64,000 nt of DNA from Gulosibacter macacae. Its GTDB lineage: Bacteria; Actinomycetota; Actinomycetes; Actinomycetales; Microbacteriaceae. The DNA is taken from the NCBI RefSeq assembly GCF_003865375.1, contig NZ_RQVS01000009.1, positions 60,018 to 124,017 on the forward strand, given 5' to 3'. Within the stretch, counting starts at the first letter, position 1; each line of letters begins with the position of its first letter. The position numbers were made by a program, and so were the translations under genes. The notes under the pieces were generated by a model, which was given only the letters and a program-made list of their open reading frames with translations, made no database searches and was not told the origin of the DNA. This document shows positions 18,253 through 28,315 of this stretch, one piece after another.

Positions 18253-18996
18253 TCAGATCACCCGCGCAGGATCGATTACGAGCAGGTTCTGCTCGAGCGG
18301 TGCACCATCCCGGTCGAGCCCGGTGATGTGCGCCCCGGCGAACTGCGTGTCATAGCGCGTGTGGTAGTGCCCGTGAAAGATGCGCTTGGGCTGTACCGCA
18401 TCGACTAGGCGTCGCATCCGCTCACGGTGGCCGGCGGCGAGCGCGAGTTCTTCCGCGGGAAACCGCCCCTCCCAATCGCAGGGGGTGTCGGCGCCGGCGG
18501 GGGAGTCGTGGCTCACGAGCACATCGACCGCGCCCTCAGCGGCGATGCGCGCCACATCGGCATCGGTGACCGCTTCTTGGGGCCACCAGCTCACGCCCGC
18601 CTCGCGCGCCTGCTTGTCGACTGACGTGGCGCCGCCGCAGGCGAGCCAGGTGCGGCCGGCCCACGCCCACCGAAATCCGCGCGGCAGATGCCACACGCGA
18701 GCAGAAAGATGTCGCAACCCCCGTTCATCCAGCGCAATCGACTCGAGCAGATCGGAGTCTTCGTGGTTGCCCTCGACGAACAGCAGCGGCACCGGCCCGA
18801 GCGCTGCATCCAGTGCCTCAAGAAATTCGGACGCAAACAAGTAACCGAAATCGCCCACGTGCACGATCGTTTCGGCCCCGCGCCGTCGCGCCTCGGCTAT
18901 CGAGCGCACGGCGTACTCGGTGTTCGCGTGCCAATCGCCGGCGATGGCGAGGAGCTTTGGGGTGGCGAGCGGATCAACGGCGGCAGCTGGCGTCAT
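18253..18996 (-). CDS. Calcineurin-like metallophosphoesterase
   Basis: A 247-residue cytoplasmic phosphoesterase with the five calcineurin-fold metal motifs in order: AIAGDWHANT (motif 1), IVHVGDFGYL (motif 2), FVEGNHEDSD (motif 3, GNHE), VLVSHDSP (motif 4) and IFHGHYHTRY (motif 5, GHxH). The substrate cannot be told from sequence. The frame extends to 19395 but ATG 18996 begins just before motif 1 and fits family length. It is convergent with the PIN-PhoH gene and divergent from the prepilin-peptidase gene 73 bp away. Confidence 0.82.
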   Translation of the reverse strand: MTPAAAVDPLATPKLLAIAGDWHANTEYAVRSIAEARRRGAETIVHVGDFGYLFASEFLEALDAALGPVPLLFVEGNHEDSDLLESIALDERGLRHLSARVWHLPRGFRWAWAGRTWLACGGATSVDKQAREAGVSWWPQEAVTDADVARIAAEGAVDVLVSHDSPAGADTPCDWEGRFPAEELALAAGHRERMRRLVDAVQPKRIFHGHYHTRYDTQFAGAHITGLDRDGAPLEQNLLVIDPARVI

Positions 18997-19068
18997 GTCA
19001 CCAGCATCGCAAGCTACGCCTGTGGAGAAGTGACGGCGCACTTCGCTTGATCGAGCTACGGTGCCGCC

Positions 19069-19536
19069 GTGCTCCTCGACACGACCTTCACCTACACCGC
19101 AGCTGCGCTCAGCGTCGCCCTCTGGGTGGCGCTCGTGACGCCGAAGCTCGTGGTGACCGACCTCGCCGAACACCGGCTGCCAAACGACCTGGTCATGCCT
19201 GGCTGGGGCGTCGCCGGCGTTGCGCTCGTCGTCGCCTGGCTTGAGGCAGGCGAGTTCCCGCTTGTGACACTCCTCACTAGTGTCGCCGCGCTGGTCGTGC
19301 TCATCGGCCTCGGGCTCGCGGGTGGCTTCGGCATGGGGGATGCGAAGCTCGCCGTGCCGCTCACCGTGGGACTCTTGCTCGTGCATCCGATGCATGCCGC
19401 TGTAGGTGCGCTCGCGGCGATCGTGACCGGGGGAGTCGCCGCGCTCGTGACGCTCGTTCGTCGGCGCGACGTAAGCCAGCGCATCCCGTTCGGGCCGTGG
19501 CTCTTGCTCGGCTATTGGACGGGGTATCTCGCGTAG
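19069..19536 (+). CDS. A24-family prepilin peptidase-like aspartic protease
   Basis: A 155-residue membrane protein with about five helices. The two catalytic aspartates of type IV prepilin peptidases are visible: the first in VVTDLAEHRLPNDLVMP (about residues 31-47) and the second in the GxGD motif GGFGMGDAKLAVPL (about 85-98). It lacks the N-terminal methylase part of PilD, as do TadV/CpaA-type and many actinobacterial members. No pilin genes are in the window, so its target is unknown. GTG 19069 is the start. Confidence 0.82.
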   Translation: MLLDTTFTYTAAALSVALWVALVTPKLVVTDLAEHRLPNDLVMPGWGVAGVALVVAWLEAGEFPLVTLLTSVAALVVLIGLGLAGGFGMGDAKLAVPLTVGLLLVHPMHAAVGALAAIVTGGVAALVTLVRRRDVSQRIPFGPWLLLGYWTGYLA

Positions 19537-19577
19537 GCTGGATCGAGTAACAACTCTCTTCTTGAAAGGGTCACAAC

Positions 19578-20984
19578 GTGGTGGAGTCGAACGACATCGA
19601 GTACCGCATCGAGCACGACACGATGGGCGAGGTGCGAGTTCCGAAGGACGCGCTCTACGCCGCTCAGACGCAGCGTGCGGTCGAGAACTTCCCGATTTCG
19701 GGACAGGGCCTCGAAGCTCGACAGATCATTGCGCTCGCACAGATCAAGCGCGCCGCAGCAATCGTGAACGCCAAGCTCGGCATCATCGACGACGCACGCT
19801 CGGGCGCCATCGTTGCCGCGGCTGAAGAGGTCATTGGTGGCAAGCACCTCGACCAGTTCCCGATCGACGTGTACCAGACCGGTTCGGGTACCTCGTCGAA
19901 CATGAACACGAACGAGGTGCTTTCGAAGCTCGCGACCGACTCGCTCGGCGACACGGTGCACCCGAACGACCACGTCAACGCCTCGCAGTCGTCGAACGAC
20001 GTGTTCCCGACCTCGGTGCACGTGGCCGTCACCGGCGCGCTGCTTGAGGACCTCATCCCGGCGCTCGAGTACCTCGCCGTCGACCTTGAAGAGAAGGCAG
20101 AGCTGTGGAAGGACGCCGTGAAGGCGGGCCGCACGCACCTCATGGACGCCACTCCGGTCACCCTCGGCCAGGAGTTCGCGGGCTACGCCCGCCAGATTCG
20201 CCTCGGCATTGACCGAGTCAACGCGACCATCGAGCGCGTTGCCGAGGTGCCGCTTGGTGGCACCGCGACCGGTACCGGCATCAACACGCCGAAGGGCTTC
20301 TCGGAGCAGGTCATCGCTGAGCTCGCGGCAAACACCGGCCTGCCGCTGCACGAAGCTGCCGACCACTTCGAGGCGCAGGGTGCGCGGGATGCGCTCGTTG
20401 AGGCCTCGGGGGCACTGCGCACCATCGCGGTGTCGCTCGTGAAGATCAACAACGACCTGCGCTGGATGGGTTCGGGCCCGAACACGGGTCTTGGTGAACT
20501 GCAGATCCCCGACCTGCAGCCCGGTTCGTCGATCATGCCTGGCAAGGTCAACCCGGTGGTGCCGGAGGCCGTGCTCATGGTCTGCTCGCGCATCATCGGT
20601 AACGACGCGGCGATCGCGTTTGCCGGTGCGTCGGGTTCGTTCGAACTCAATGTGCAGATCCCGGTGATGGGCACGGCGCTCCTCGAGTCGATTCGCCTGC
20701 TCGCGAACTCGTCGAAGGTGCTCGCCGACAAGACCATCAAGGGTCTCGTCGCGAACGAGGAGCACGCTCGTGCGCTCGCCGAGTCGTCGCCGTCGATCGT
20801 CACCCCGCTCAACCGCGTCATTGGCTACGAGGCTGCGGCGAAGGTTGCGAAGCACGCGGTTGCGAACAAGATCACCGTGCGCGAGGCCGTCATTGACCTC
20901 GGCTTCGTCGAGTGCGGTGAGATCACCGAAGAAGATCTGGATGCACGCCTGGACGTGCTCAAGATGACCTCGCCGAACCTCTAG
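19578..20984 (+). CDS. fumC: Class II fumarate hydratase
   Basis: A 468-residue homotetrameric, iron-free fumarase interconverting fumarate and malate in the TCA cycle. It carries the superfamily signature [11 protein letters not shown] (about residues 316-326). Active-site blocks typical of FumC are [14 protein letters not shown], the [14 protein letters not shown] block and the [16 protein letters not shown] block. GTG 19578 is followed at once by a second GTG, and either may start translation; GAAAGGG lies upstream. A strong terminator follows at 21006-21043. Confidence 0.96.
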   Translation: MVESNDIEYRIEHDTMGEVRVPKDALYAAQTQRAVENFPISGQGLEARQIIALAQIKRAAAIVNAKLGIIDDARSGAIVAAAEEVIGGKHLDQFPIDVYQTGSGTSSNMNTNEVLSKLATDSLGDTVHPNDHVNASQSSNDVFPTSVHVAVTGALLEDLIPALEYLAVDLEEKAELWKDAVKAGRTHLMDATPVTLGQEFAGYARQIRLGIDRVNATIERVAEVPLGGTATGTGINTPKGFSEQVIAELAANTGLPLHEAADHFEAQGARDALVEASGALRTIAVSLVKINNDLRWMGSGPNTGLGELQIPDLQPGSSIMPGKVNPVVPEAVLMVCSRIIGNDAAIAFAGASGSFELNVQIPVMGTALLESIRLLANSSKVLADKTIKGLVANEEHARALAESSPSIVTPLNRVIGYEAAAKVAKHAVANKITVREAVIDLGFVECGEITEEDLDARLDVLKMTSPNL

Positions 20985-21005
20985 TCGCGCGAGCTCGGTC
21001 GAAGT

Positions 21006-21043
21006 GGGCCGTCCCGGGAGCTAGTTCCCGGGACGGCCCTTTT
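21006..21043 (+). terminator. Rho-independent terminator after fumC
   Basis: A perfect 14-bp stem (GGGCCGTCCCGGGA / TCCCGGGACGGCCC) with a 6-base loop and a TTTT tract, 21 bp after the fumC stop. This is the clearest canonical terminator in the window. Confidence 0.92.
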
Positions 21044-21093
21044 GTTCTGCTAGTTGTGGCCCGTGTTGAGCTCGCTTCGGCCCGAGCGCGAGC

Positions 21094-21765
21094 CTAGCGG
21101 TGCTGCTCCGCAATGAGCGTCGCGAGCGCCTGCACGTCGAGCGCCGAGTGCGAGCCGTAAACCACGAACGTCGAATCGCCGATCTTGCCAACAAGGCTGT
21201 AGCGAGTGTTGCCCGCCTCTTCGGCGGTGAGGTCGGTGTGGTCGTACTCGGCCCAAGTCACGCCGCCGAGGGCGATTTCGCCGGTCTTGGCACGGCGCTC
21301 GACCTTGTCGACGACCCAGGTCTCGTTGGCATTGATGCCCTGGCTCATGCCGACAAAGCCAACGGGGGTGTCACCGTCGTTGACGACGTAGCCGATGTAC
21401 CACTCCGTCACGCCATCGGCGCCCTCACGGATCTCAGCACGGTTCGCAGCCCAGTTCTCGGGCACCTTCGGTGCAGCAAGCTGCTCGGTGTAGCCGGGCT
21501 GTGCCTCGCTGGCCGCCGCCGCATAGTCGACGTCGTAGCTGCGTGGGTTGTCGTTGCGCGGCACGATGAGCACGAGCACCAGCACGACCAGCACGGTCAC
21601 CCCGAGCGCGGCTGCGAGATTGCGCAGGTTTTGCCGGGCGCGGTGCAGGCGCGTGTTTTCGGCCTTGCGATCAGCCTCTTCTTGCGCAGTCTCCGGGCGT
21701 CCGAGATCGGCGCGGATGGGGCCGGGTTCGCTCAGGTGCTCGTTCGAGGTGTGCTCGGGCGTCAC
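21094..21765 (-). CDS. DUF4245 family membrane-anchored protein
   Basis: A 223-residue protein. A charged cytoplasmic N-terminus (about residues 1-48) is followed by one transmembrane helix (about 50-70, ALGVTVLVVLVLVLIVP) and an extracytoplasmic domain. The domain has DUF4245 features: PENWAANRAEIR, WYIGYVV..G..VGFV and a late SLVGKIGDSTFVVYGS. The family is actinobacterial, of unknown function, and usually sits between fumC/glpX and xseB as here. Its start overlaps the xseB stop by 4 bp (ATGA). Confidence 0.85.
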   Translation of the reverse strand: MTPEHTSNEHLSEPGPIRADLGRPETAQEEADRKAENTRLHRARQNLRNLAAALGVTVLVVLVLVLIVPRNDNPRSYDVDYAAAASEAQPGYTEQLAAPKVPENWAANRAEIREGADGVTEWYIGYVVNDGDTPVGFVGMSQGINANETWVVDKVERRAKTGEIALGGVTWAEYDHTDLTAEEAGNTRYSLVGKIGDSTFVVYGSHSALDVQALATLIAEQHR

Positions 21766-22034
21766 GCGTCGGCCTCGCTGTCAGCGCGGTGCTCCGCGCG
21801 CACGCGCTCGAGGCGCTCGCGTGCGCCCTTAAGCCACTCTTCGCAGCGGGCCGCGAGTTCTTCGCCGCGTTCCCAGAGGCGCAGCGCCGTTTCAAGCGGC
21901 AATGAGCCCTGTTCGAGCTGCTGCACGACGAGGGCGAGCTCGTCGCGCGCCTGCTCGAAGCTGAGTTCGGCTACCGGGCGCAGTTCGGGCGTGGTCGCCT
22001 GCTCGGCGGAGTTGGATGCGGGCATGGAGTTCAT
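21762..22034 (-). CDS. xseB: Exodeoxyribonuclease VII small subunit
   Basis: A 90-residue protein with the XseB core SFEQARDELALVVQQLEQGSLPLETALRLWERGEELAARCEEWL. This two-helix unit binds several copies onto XseA to form exonuclease VII, which degrades single-stranded DNA in repair. ATG 22034 overlaps the xseA stop (ATGA), and ATG 22025 is an alternative. It is followed directly by the DUF4245 gene in the same unit. Confidence 0.93.
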   Translation of the reverse strand: MNSMPASNSAEQATTPELRPVAELSFEQARDELALVVQQLEQGSLPLETALRLWERGEELAARCEEWLKGARERLERVRAEHRADSEADA

Positions 22035-23242
22035 TCTACGGTCGCCTCAATTCGGCCATCGGTGAATCGGATGCGGAGGTGTGCGCCGGCGGGTGCGGCG
22101 GCGGTTTCGGTGATGACCTGTGGTTCGGCTAGGTCAGTGCGCTCGACGATTGCGTAGCCCCGTCGCAGGGTGCCCTCGGGCGAGAGCGCGACGAGCCGCT
22201 GTTGCAGTGACTTTGTTGCATCCTCGGCGCGGTCGATCGAGCGGCGAGCGAGTTCTTCGCCGCGCAGGGCGAGGCGCATGAGCTCTTCGCCGTGGCGGTC
22301 GATGATCCAGCTCGGTTGCGCGAGCGAAGGGCGTGAGCGCAGTGCTTCGAGCTGGCGGGTCTCAAACGTCACCTGGTCGGTAACACGACGGCGGATGCGC
22401 GCCCGGTACTGCGTCACGAGATCGAGCTGTTCGGCGACATCGGGGACGACTCGCTTCGCGGCATCGGTCGGCGTCGAGGCGCGTAAATCGGCAACTTCAT
22501 CGAGCAGCGGCCGGTCAGCCTCGTGGCCGATGGCGCTCACGAGCGGCGTCACCACCTCGGCGGCTGCACGCACGAGTTGCTCGTCTGAGAAGGGCAGCAG
22601 GTGCAAGAAATCACCGCCACCTCGGGCAATGATGATGACGTCTACTTCGGGGTCAGCGTCGAGTTCGCGCAGCGCTGCGATCACCTCGGGCACCGTGTTT
22701 TCGCCCTGCACGCGGGTGTGGATCGTGCGGAAGCGAACGGCGGGCCAGCGCAACTCGGCGTTGCGGCGTACGTCCTTTTCTGCATCCGAGTCTTTGCCGG
22801 TGATGAGACCGATGCACTGCGGCAGGAAGGGGAGCGGAACCTTGCGGGCATCCGCAAACAGCCCCTCGTCGGCGAGCTTGCGGCGAAGCTTTTCGAGTTC
22901 GGCAAGCAGATTGCCGATGCCGGCATGCCGCATATCGGTGACCTGGAGCGAGAGCGTGCCGCCCTTGACCCAGACGTCGGGCTTCGCGTAGACGATGACG
23001 CGGTCACCCTTCGCGAACTTGTCTTGAAGGCGTTCGCGCACCGATCGCCACACGACGATCGACAGGTTGACGTCGGCTTCGAGGTCGCGCAGTTTGCCGT
23101 AGGCGTGGCCGCCGCGCACATCGAAGCTCGTGAGTTCGCCCTCGACCCAGACGGAGCCAAGGCGGGCGACCCAATCGTGAATGGCTTGGGCGATGTACTG
23201 CACCTGAAAGGGATGCTCGGGGGTCGACTCGTTCGCGGCCAT
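22031..23242 (-). CDS. xseA: Exodeoxyribonuclease VII large subunit
   Basis: A 403-residue catalytic subunit. An N-terminal OB-fold ([23 protein letters not shown]) is followed by the catalytic core ([68 protein letters not shown]). The C-terminus is a coiled coil and a small end domain ([12 protein letters not shown]). The frame runs far upstream to 23941 opposite ispH, but ATG 23242 has GGGAGG upstream and starts at the family N-terminus. Forms exonuclease VII with XseB. Confidence 0.94.
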   Translation of the reverse strand: MAANESTPEHPFQVQYIAQAIHDWVARLGSVWVEGELTSFDVRGGHAYGKLRDLEADVNLSIVVWRSVRERLQDKFAKGDRVIVYAKPDVWVKGGTLSLQVTDMRHAGIGNLLAELEKLRRKLADEGLFADARKVPLPFLPQCIGLITGKDSDAEKDVRRNAELRWPAVRFRTIHTRVQGENTVPEVIAALRELDADPEVDVIIIARGGGDFLHLLPFSDEQLVRAAAEVVTPLVSAIGHEADRPLLDEVADLRASTPTDAAKRVVPDVAEQLDLVTQYRARIRRRVTDQVTFETRQLEALRSRPSLAQPSWIIDRHGEELMRLALRGEELARRSIDRAEDATKSLQQRLVALSPEGTLRRGYAIVERTDLAEPQVITETAAAPAGAHLRIRFTDGRIEATVE

Positions 23243-23299
23243 GGGCCTCCCTTTTGGCTTCTCCGCCCGATTTCCGGGGATCTCAGTAGACTGGAGGGC

Positions 23300-24385
23300 G
23301 TGACTGAACCCGTGATCGCTCTGCCCACGCCGCTTGTGCGGCGGCCCGCCGTGGTCCTTGAGGACCACCCAGTAGACGGCGCGAAGCGGGTGCTGCTCGC
23401 CGCTCCTCGAGGATACTGCGCCGGTGTTGACCGCGCGGTGGTGGCTGTGGATAAAGCGCTCGAGCAATACGGTGCGCCGGTCTATGTGCGCAAGCAGATT
23501 GTGCATAACAAGCATGTGGTGGCCGAGCTTGAGGACCGCGGCGCGATCTTCGTTGACGAGGTCGACGAGGTGCCCGAGGGCTCGCACCTCGTGTTTTCGG
23601 CGCACGGCGTTTCGCCGATGGTCAAGGATGCTGCCGCCGAACGAAACCTGCTCACGATCGACGCAACCTGCCCGCTGGTGACGAAGGTGCACCGCGAAGC
23701 GACGCGCTTCTCGAAGCAGGGCCGCCAGATTCTGCTCATTGGGCACGCTGGCCACGAAGAAGTTGAGGGCACGGCGGGTCACGGTGGCGACAAGGTCACC
23801 ATCGTGAACAACCCGGATGAGGCTGACACGGTAGTCGTCGACGACCCGGACAACGTCGTGTGGCTCTCGCAGACGACGCTCTCGGTCGACGAGACGATGG
23901 AGACGGTGAACCGCCTGCGTTCGCGCTTCCCGAATCTGCAAAACCCGCCGAGCGACGATATTTGCTATGCGACGCAGAACCGCCAGGTGGCGATCAAGAA
24001 AGTCGCCGCTGAGTCGGATCTCGTGATCGTGGTGGGTTCGTCGAACTCGTCGAACTCGGTGCGTCTCGTTGAGGTGGCGCTTGAGTACGGCGCGAAGGCT
24101 GCGTACCGCATCGATTACGCCGACGAGATCGACCAGGCATGGCTCGACGGTGTGAAAATAGTTGGGGTGACTTCAGGTGCCTCGGTGCCGGAAGTGCTCG
24201 TGCAGGATGTCATCGCCGCGCTGTCGACCGCCGGGTACCGCGACGTGGATGAGGTGGAGACGGCCGTTGAGGACCTCATGTTCTCGCTCCCCAAGGAGCT
24301 ACGCCGCGACCTCGGCAGTTGCGACACCGGCGGCCGCGGTGGCCGCAATGGTGGCGTGCGCGACAAAGACTCCGGGCTCGGCTAG
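23300..24385 (+). CDS. ispH: 4-hydroxy-3-methylbut-2-enyl diphosphate reductase
   Basis: A 361-residue iron-sulfur enzyme catalysing the last step of the MEP pathway to IPP and DMAPP. Cluster cysteines are in [12 protein letters not shown] (about residue 39), [12 protein letters not shown] (about 124) and [11 protein letters not shown] (about 220). The acid/base glutamate loop [11 protein letters not shown] is also present. GTG 23300 closely follows GGAGGG. The open frame upstream to 22601 lies opposite xseA and is not coding. The TAG stop shares CTAG with the convergent next gene. Confidence 0.95.
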   Translation: MTEPVIALPTPLVRRPAVVLEDHPVDGAKRVLLAAPRGYCAGVDRAVVAVDKALEQYGAPVYVRKQIVHNKHVVAELEDRGAIFVDEVDEVPEGSHLVFSAHGVSPMVKDAAAERNLLTIDATCPLVTKVHREATRFSKQGRQILLIGHAGHEEVEGTAGHGGDKVTIVNNPDEADTVVVDDPDNVVWLSQTTLSVDETMETVNRLRSRFPNLQNPPSDDICYATQNRQVAIKKVAAESDLVIVVGSSNSSNSVRLVEVALEYGAKAAYRIDYADEIDQAWLDGVKIVGVTSGASVPEVLVQDVIAALSTAGYRDVDEVETAVEDLMFSLPKELRRDLGSCDTGGRGGRNGGVRDKDSGLG

Positions 24386-24858
24386 CCGCCGAGTCCTGCC
24401 TGCTTGAGCACTGCATCCGTCAATTGCGGATGCATCATGAGCGCGGCCGTGACGAGCAGCGTTGACATGAGCCAGCCCACGATGGCACCGACGATCGCGC
24501 ACCAGGCGGCGAGCTTTTCGGCGCGCCAGCGCCCCAGTGCGATCCAGAGCCAGAGCGCGTAGTTGAGCGGATGCACGATGATGCCCGCGAGCGAAATCCA
24601 GGCGAGGCCGTCGGCTCGCACGTAGTCGCCGGCCTCATACTGCTCAAACATCGCGGCCGCTTGGGCGGCGAGTGCGTTCTCGGTGAGCGCGGTCATGCTG
24701 CTGATCGTGGCGACGATGCCCATGACGAATAGTGCGATGCCGTAGATGAGGTCGATGCGGCGGGTGACCTTGCGACGTTCTTCCGGCGTCGGCGGCGTGG
24801 GAATGGGGGAGGGCCCCGGAGCGTCGCCCCGGGGCCCGTTGTTTGGTGGTTTCGTCAC
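24382..24858 (-). CDS. DUF6264-like membrane protein
   Basis: A 158-residue protein. A proline-rich cytoplasmic N-terminus (about residues 1-35) is followed by four transmembrane helices, the first starting at about residue 38 ([16 protein letters not shown]). The layout resembles DUF6264 proteins of Microbacteriaceae; function is unknown. GTG 24858 is one base past the fbaA stop on the same strand. The 5' coding region contains an 8-bp GC hairpin (24811-24837) that may be the fbaA terminator. Confidence 0.6.
   Translation of the reverse strand: MTKPPNNGPRGDAPGPSPIPTPPTPEERRKVTRRIDLIYGIALFVMGIVATISSMTALTENALAAQAAAMFEQYEAGDYVRADGLAWISLAGIIVHPLNYALWLWIALGRWRAEKLAAWCAIVGAIVGWLMSTLLVTAALMMHPQLTDAVLKQAGLGG
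24811..24837 (-). terminator. Possible fbaA terminator inside the start of the next gene
   Basis: An inverted repeat GGGCCCCG / CGGGGCCC with an 11-base spacer, 23 bp after the fbaA stop on the minus strand but within codons 8-16 of the following membrane-protein gene. It has no U-tract. Confidence 0.4.
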
Positions 24859-24859
24859 G

Positions 24860-25888
<1,029 letters not shown>

Positions 25889-26045
25889 GGCACTCCTTGG
25901 CGGTGATCCGGTGTTCCGGTGGTGGCGTGGATGAACACGGCCGGATGAGCATCGGCGGGTGAAGTCTACCGAGCCACGTTCACCGAATTCCGAACGCTCA
26001 CCACTACGCTGAAAGCAGTTCGTTCCCCATCGAAAGGGTCTCGTC

Positions 26046-27059
26046 GTGACCGAAGTCAATGTTGCCAGCGGAAATGAGCCGGAGCTCCTCTCGCATCCCG
26101 ACCGAAACCTCGCGATGGAGCTCGTGCGCGCGACCGAAGCCGCCGCCATCCGTGCCGTGCCGTTCATTGGTCGCGGCAACAAGAATGCCGCCGATAAGGC
26201 CGCCGTGGATGCGATGCGCAAGTTCCTTGCGACCGTCGAGTTTCAGGGCGAGGTCGTCATCGGTGAGGGCGAGAAGGATGAAGCCCCGATGCTGTTTAAC
26301 GGCGAGATCGTCGGTAACGGTACGGGCCCGCTCTGCGATGTCGCGGTTGACCCGATCGACGGCACGAGCCTGACGGCCGCTGGCCGCCAGAACGCACTCT
26401 CGGTGATCGCCGTGGCCGACCGCGGCTCGATGTACAACCCGAAGGATGTCTTCTACATGGAGAAGATCGTCGCTGGCCCCGCGGGCCGCGGCGTCATCGA
26501 CCTCTCGCGCCCGATCGGCGACAACATCCGCGACCTGGCGAAGGCGCTCGACAAGGATGTGGAAGACATGACGATTGCGGTGCTTGACCGTCCGCGTCAC
26601 GAGCAGCTCATCGCTGACATTCGTGCCTCGGGGGCTGGTACCGAGCTGCTGCTCGACGGCGATGTCGCCGGTGGCATCAACGCGGCGCTGCAGACGGGTC
26701 GTCTCGACATGTGCGTCGGCATTGGTGGTACGCCGGAAGGTGTGATCACCGCCTGCGCGATCAAGGGTCTCGGTGGCGTGATGCAGACTCGCCTCTACCC
26801 GCGCAACGAGCAGGAACGCCAGGCCGCGCTTGACGCCGGTCACGACCTCGACCGCATCCTGACTCAGGACGACCTCGTCACGACCGACAACACCTTCTTC
26901 GTCTGCACCGGCGTCACCGACGGTGGACTCGTGAAGGGCGTGAACCGCGAGCGTGACCACATCACGACCGACTCGGTGGTGTTGCGCGCCCGCTCGGGCA
27001 CGTTCCGTCGGGTGACCGCCGTGCACCGTGCCGACAAGTGGCTGCGTGACGACGAGTAG
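26046..27059 (+). CDS. glpX: Class II fructose-1,6-bisphosphatase
   Basis: A 337-residue GlpX-type phosphatase hydrolysing fructose 1,6-bisphosphate in gluconeogenesis. This is the main FBPase of actinobacteria, which usually lack the class I enzyme. Signatures are a metal-binding VVIGEGEKDEAPMLFNGE block, VDPIDGTSLTAAGRQNA, and GTPEGVITACAIKGLGG near residue 220. GTG 26046 is preceded by GAAAGGG. Adjacent divergent fbaA places both sides of the fructose bisphosphate node here. Confidence 0.95.
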   Translation: MTEVNVASGNEPELLSHPDRNLAMELVRATEAAAIRAVPFIGRGNKNAADKAAVDAMRKFLATVEFQGEVVIGEGEKDEAPMLFNGEIVGNGTGPLCDVAVDPIDGTSLTAAGRQNALSVIAVADRGSMYNPKDVFYMEKIVAGPAGRGVIDLSRPIGDNIRDLAKALDKDVEDMTIAVLDRPRHEQLIADIRASGAGTELLLDGDVAGGINAALQTGRLDMCVGIGGTPEGVITACAIKGLGGVMQTRLYPRNEQERQAALDAGHDLDRILTQDDLVTTDNTFFVCTGVTDGGLVKGVNRERDHITTDSVVLRARSGTFRRVTAVHRADKWLRDDE

Positions 27060-27088
27060 ATCGCACGTCCCCTAGCGAGAAACCTCGC

Positions 27089-28237
27089 CTAGCTCACCCG
27101 CCGCGCCTCTTCAGCCGCATCCGAGATCAATTCGGGGGCGCTGAGGGGGCGCGGTGTTGTGCCAATGGGTTTGAGCGGCGGGATGGGGGTTGCCGTCGCG
27201 TCGTAGTCGGCGAGCTTGCGAGCCGTCGGCAAGACGCGCGTCTCAAGCGAGCCGATAAGTTGGTCGTAGGCGGCGACCGATCCTCGGAGCTGTTTCGCGA
27301 GCTTGTCGAGATGTGTGGATGCGGTGCCGAGCCTGCGGTAGAGCTCGCTCGAGAGCCGCAACACTTCGGCGACGGAGTCGCTTACTCGTTCCTGCTGCCA
27401 GGCTGCGGCGACAGCGCGAAGGATCGCCCAAAGTGTGGTCGGCGAGGCAAGTGCCACGTCGCGCGCATAGGCGTCATCGAGCAGCGCAGGGTCGGCGCTG
27501 ACCGCGGCGGCAAGGGCGGCCTCGCTCGGGAGATAGGCGATGACGAGTCGCGGCGATCCGTCGAGGGCTGCGGGGTAGTCGCGGTTGCGGAGGGTGTCGA
27601 CGTGACCGCGGACCGCCTGGGCATGTTCGCGAAGCAGGCGCTTTCGCAGCTTCTCATCGTCGGCCGTGCCTGGATTTGGAAGCCGCAGTGCCTCAAGGTA
27701 GCGATGCATTGGTGCCTTCGCGTCGATGATCAGCGCGTGCTCACCAGGTAGTTGCACCACTGCATCCGGCCGGAGCTTGCCGTTATCGCCGACCAACTCG
27801 ACTTGGGTGGCGAAATCAACGTGCTCGAGCATCCCGGCCGATTCGAGCAGATTGCGCAATTGCGCCTCGCCCCAATTGCCGCGGGCAGTGCCCGAACGCA
27901 TGGCAGCGGCGAGATGCTCGGTCGCGGCCCGCAGCTCGGCATCGGCCTGTGCTTGTGTACGCAATTGCTCGCTCAGCCGGCCGCCCTGCTCGAGCCGCTC
28001 TTCTTCGAGTTCGTGCATGGTGCGATGCAGGCGTTCGAGGTCATGACGCACCGGTGCGAGTTCGCGCAGCACCCGGTCGTCGGCGCCCTGTCGTTCGCGT
28101 TGTGTGGTGAGCGCCTCACGCAGCTCGTCGACGCGCGCTTCGGCGGCGGACGCCCGGGCACGTGAACTCAGGGTGCCGATCACACCGCCGAGCACGAGGC
28201 CGACGAGCAGTGACAGGAGGATGGGCAGAAGTTCCAT
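27089..28237 (-). CDS. rmuC: DNA recombination protein RmuC
   Basis: A 382-residue protein with an N-terminal membrane helix (about residues 5-23), a coiled coil (about 30-95) and the RmuC nuclease-fold core (RGNWGEAQLRNLLESAGML, LIIDAKAPMHRYLEAL, VIAYLPSEAAL). The DAK catalytic-like motif is intact. RmuC limits inversions at short repeats and belongs to the PD-(D/E)XK group. A repeat like the DNA-damage promoter element lies 14-30 bp upstream of the ATG (28251-28267), also found upstream of the DUF222 gene. Confidence 0.9.
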   Translation of the reverse strand: MELLPILLSLLVGLVLGGVIGTLSSRARASAAEARVDELREALTTQRERQGADDRVLRELAPVRHDLERLHRTMHELEEERLEQGGRLSEQLRTQAQADAELRAATEHLAAAMRSGTARGNWGEAQLRNLLESAGMLEHVDFATQVELVGDNGKLRPDAVVQLPGEHALIIDAKAPMHRYLEALRLPNPGTADDEKLRKRLLREHAQAVRGHVDTLRNRDYPAALDGSPRLVIAYLPSEAALAAAVSADPALLDDAYARDVALASPTTLWAILRAVAAAWQQERVSDSVAEVLRLSSELYRRLGTASTHLDKLAKQLRGSVAAYDQLIGSLETRVLPTARKLADYDATATPIPPLKPIGTTPRPLSAPELISDAAEEARRVS

Positions 28238-28250
28238 GCCCGTAGGCTCG

Positions 28251-28267
28251 CACGAGCCTCCGACATT
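28251..28267 (-). promoter_or_regulatory. Candidate damage-type promoter element upstream of rmuC
   Basis: The minus strand reads AATGTCGGAGGCTCGTG. It resembles the actinobacterial RecA-independent damage promoter consensus TTGTCRGTG-N8-TANNNT at the first element; the -10 region is weak. The identical 17 bp recur twice upstream of the DUF222-HNH gene. With usual spacing, transcription would begin near the rmuC ATG, giving a leaderless mRNA. Confidence 0.45.
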
Positions 28268-28315
28268 GGCACGGTGCGACTCGGGGAAAGCGGATTACCT
28301 CATTCCGTGTTCCCG

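Noticed and set aside
18018..18408. Plus-strand frames over the phased boxes (102-122 codons)
   Set aside because: Translations are repetitive without family features, and part lies opposite the phosphoesterase gene. The box spacing of 21 bp is a multiple of three, so a coding repeat was considered, but the inverted second group argues against it.
22601..23299. Upstream extension of the ispH frame
   Set aside because: It lies opposite xseA and has no IspH-like sequence; the family starts at GTG 23300.
23243..23941. Upstream extension of the xseA frame
   Set aside because: Antisense to ispH. ATG 23242 has a good ribosome site and the XseA N-terminus.
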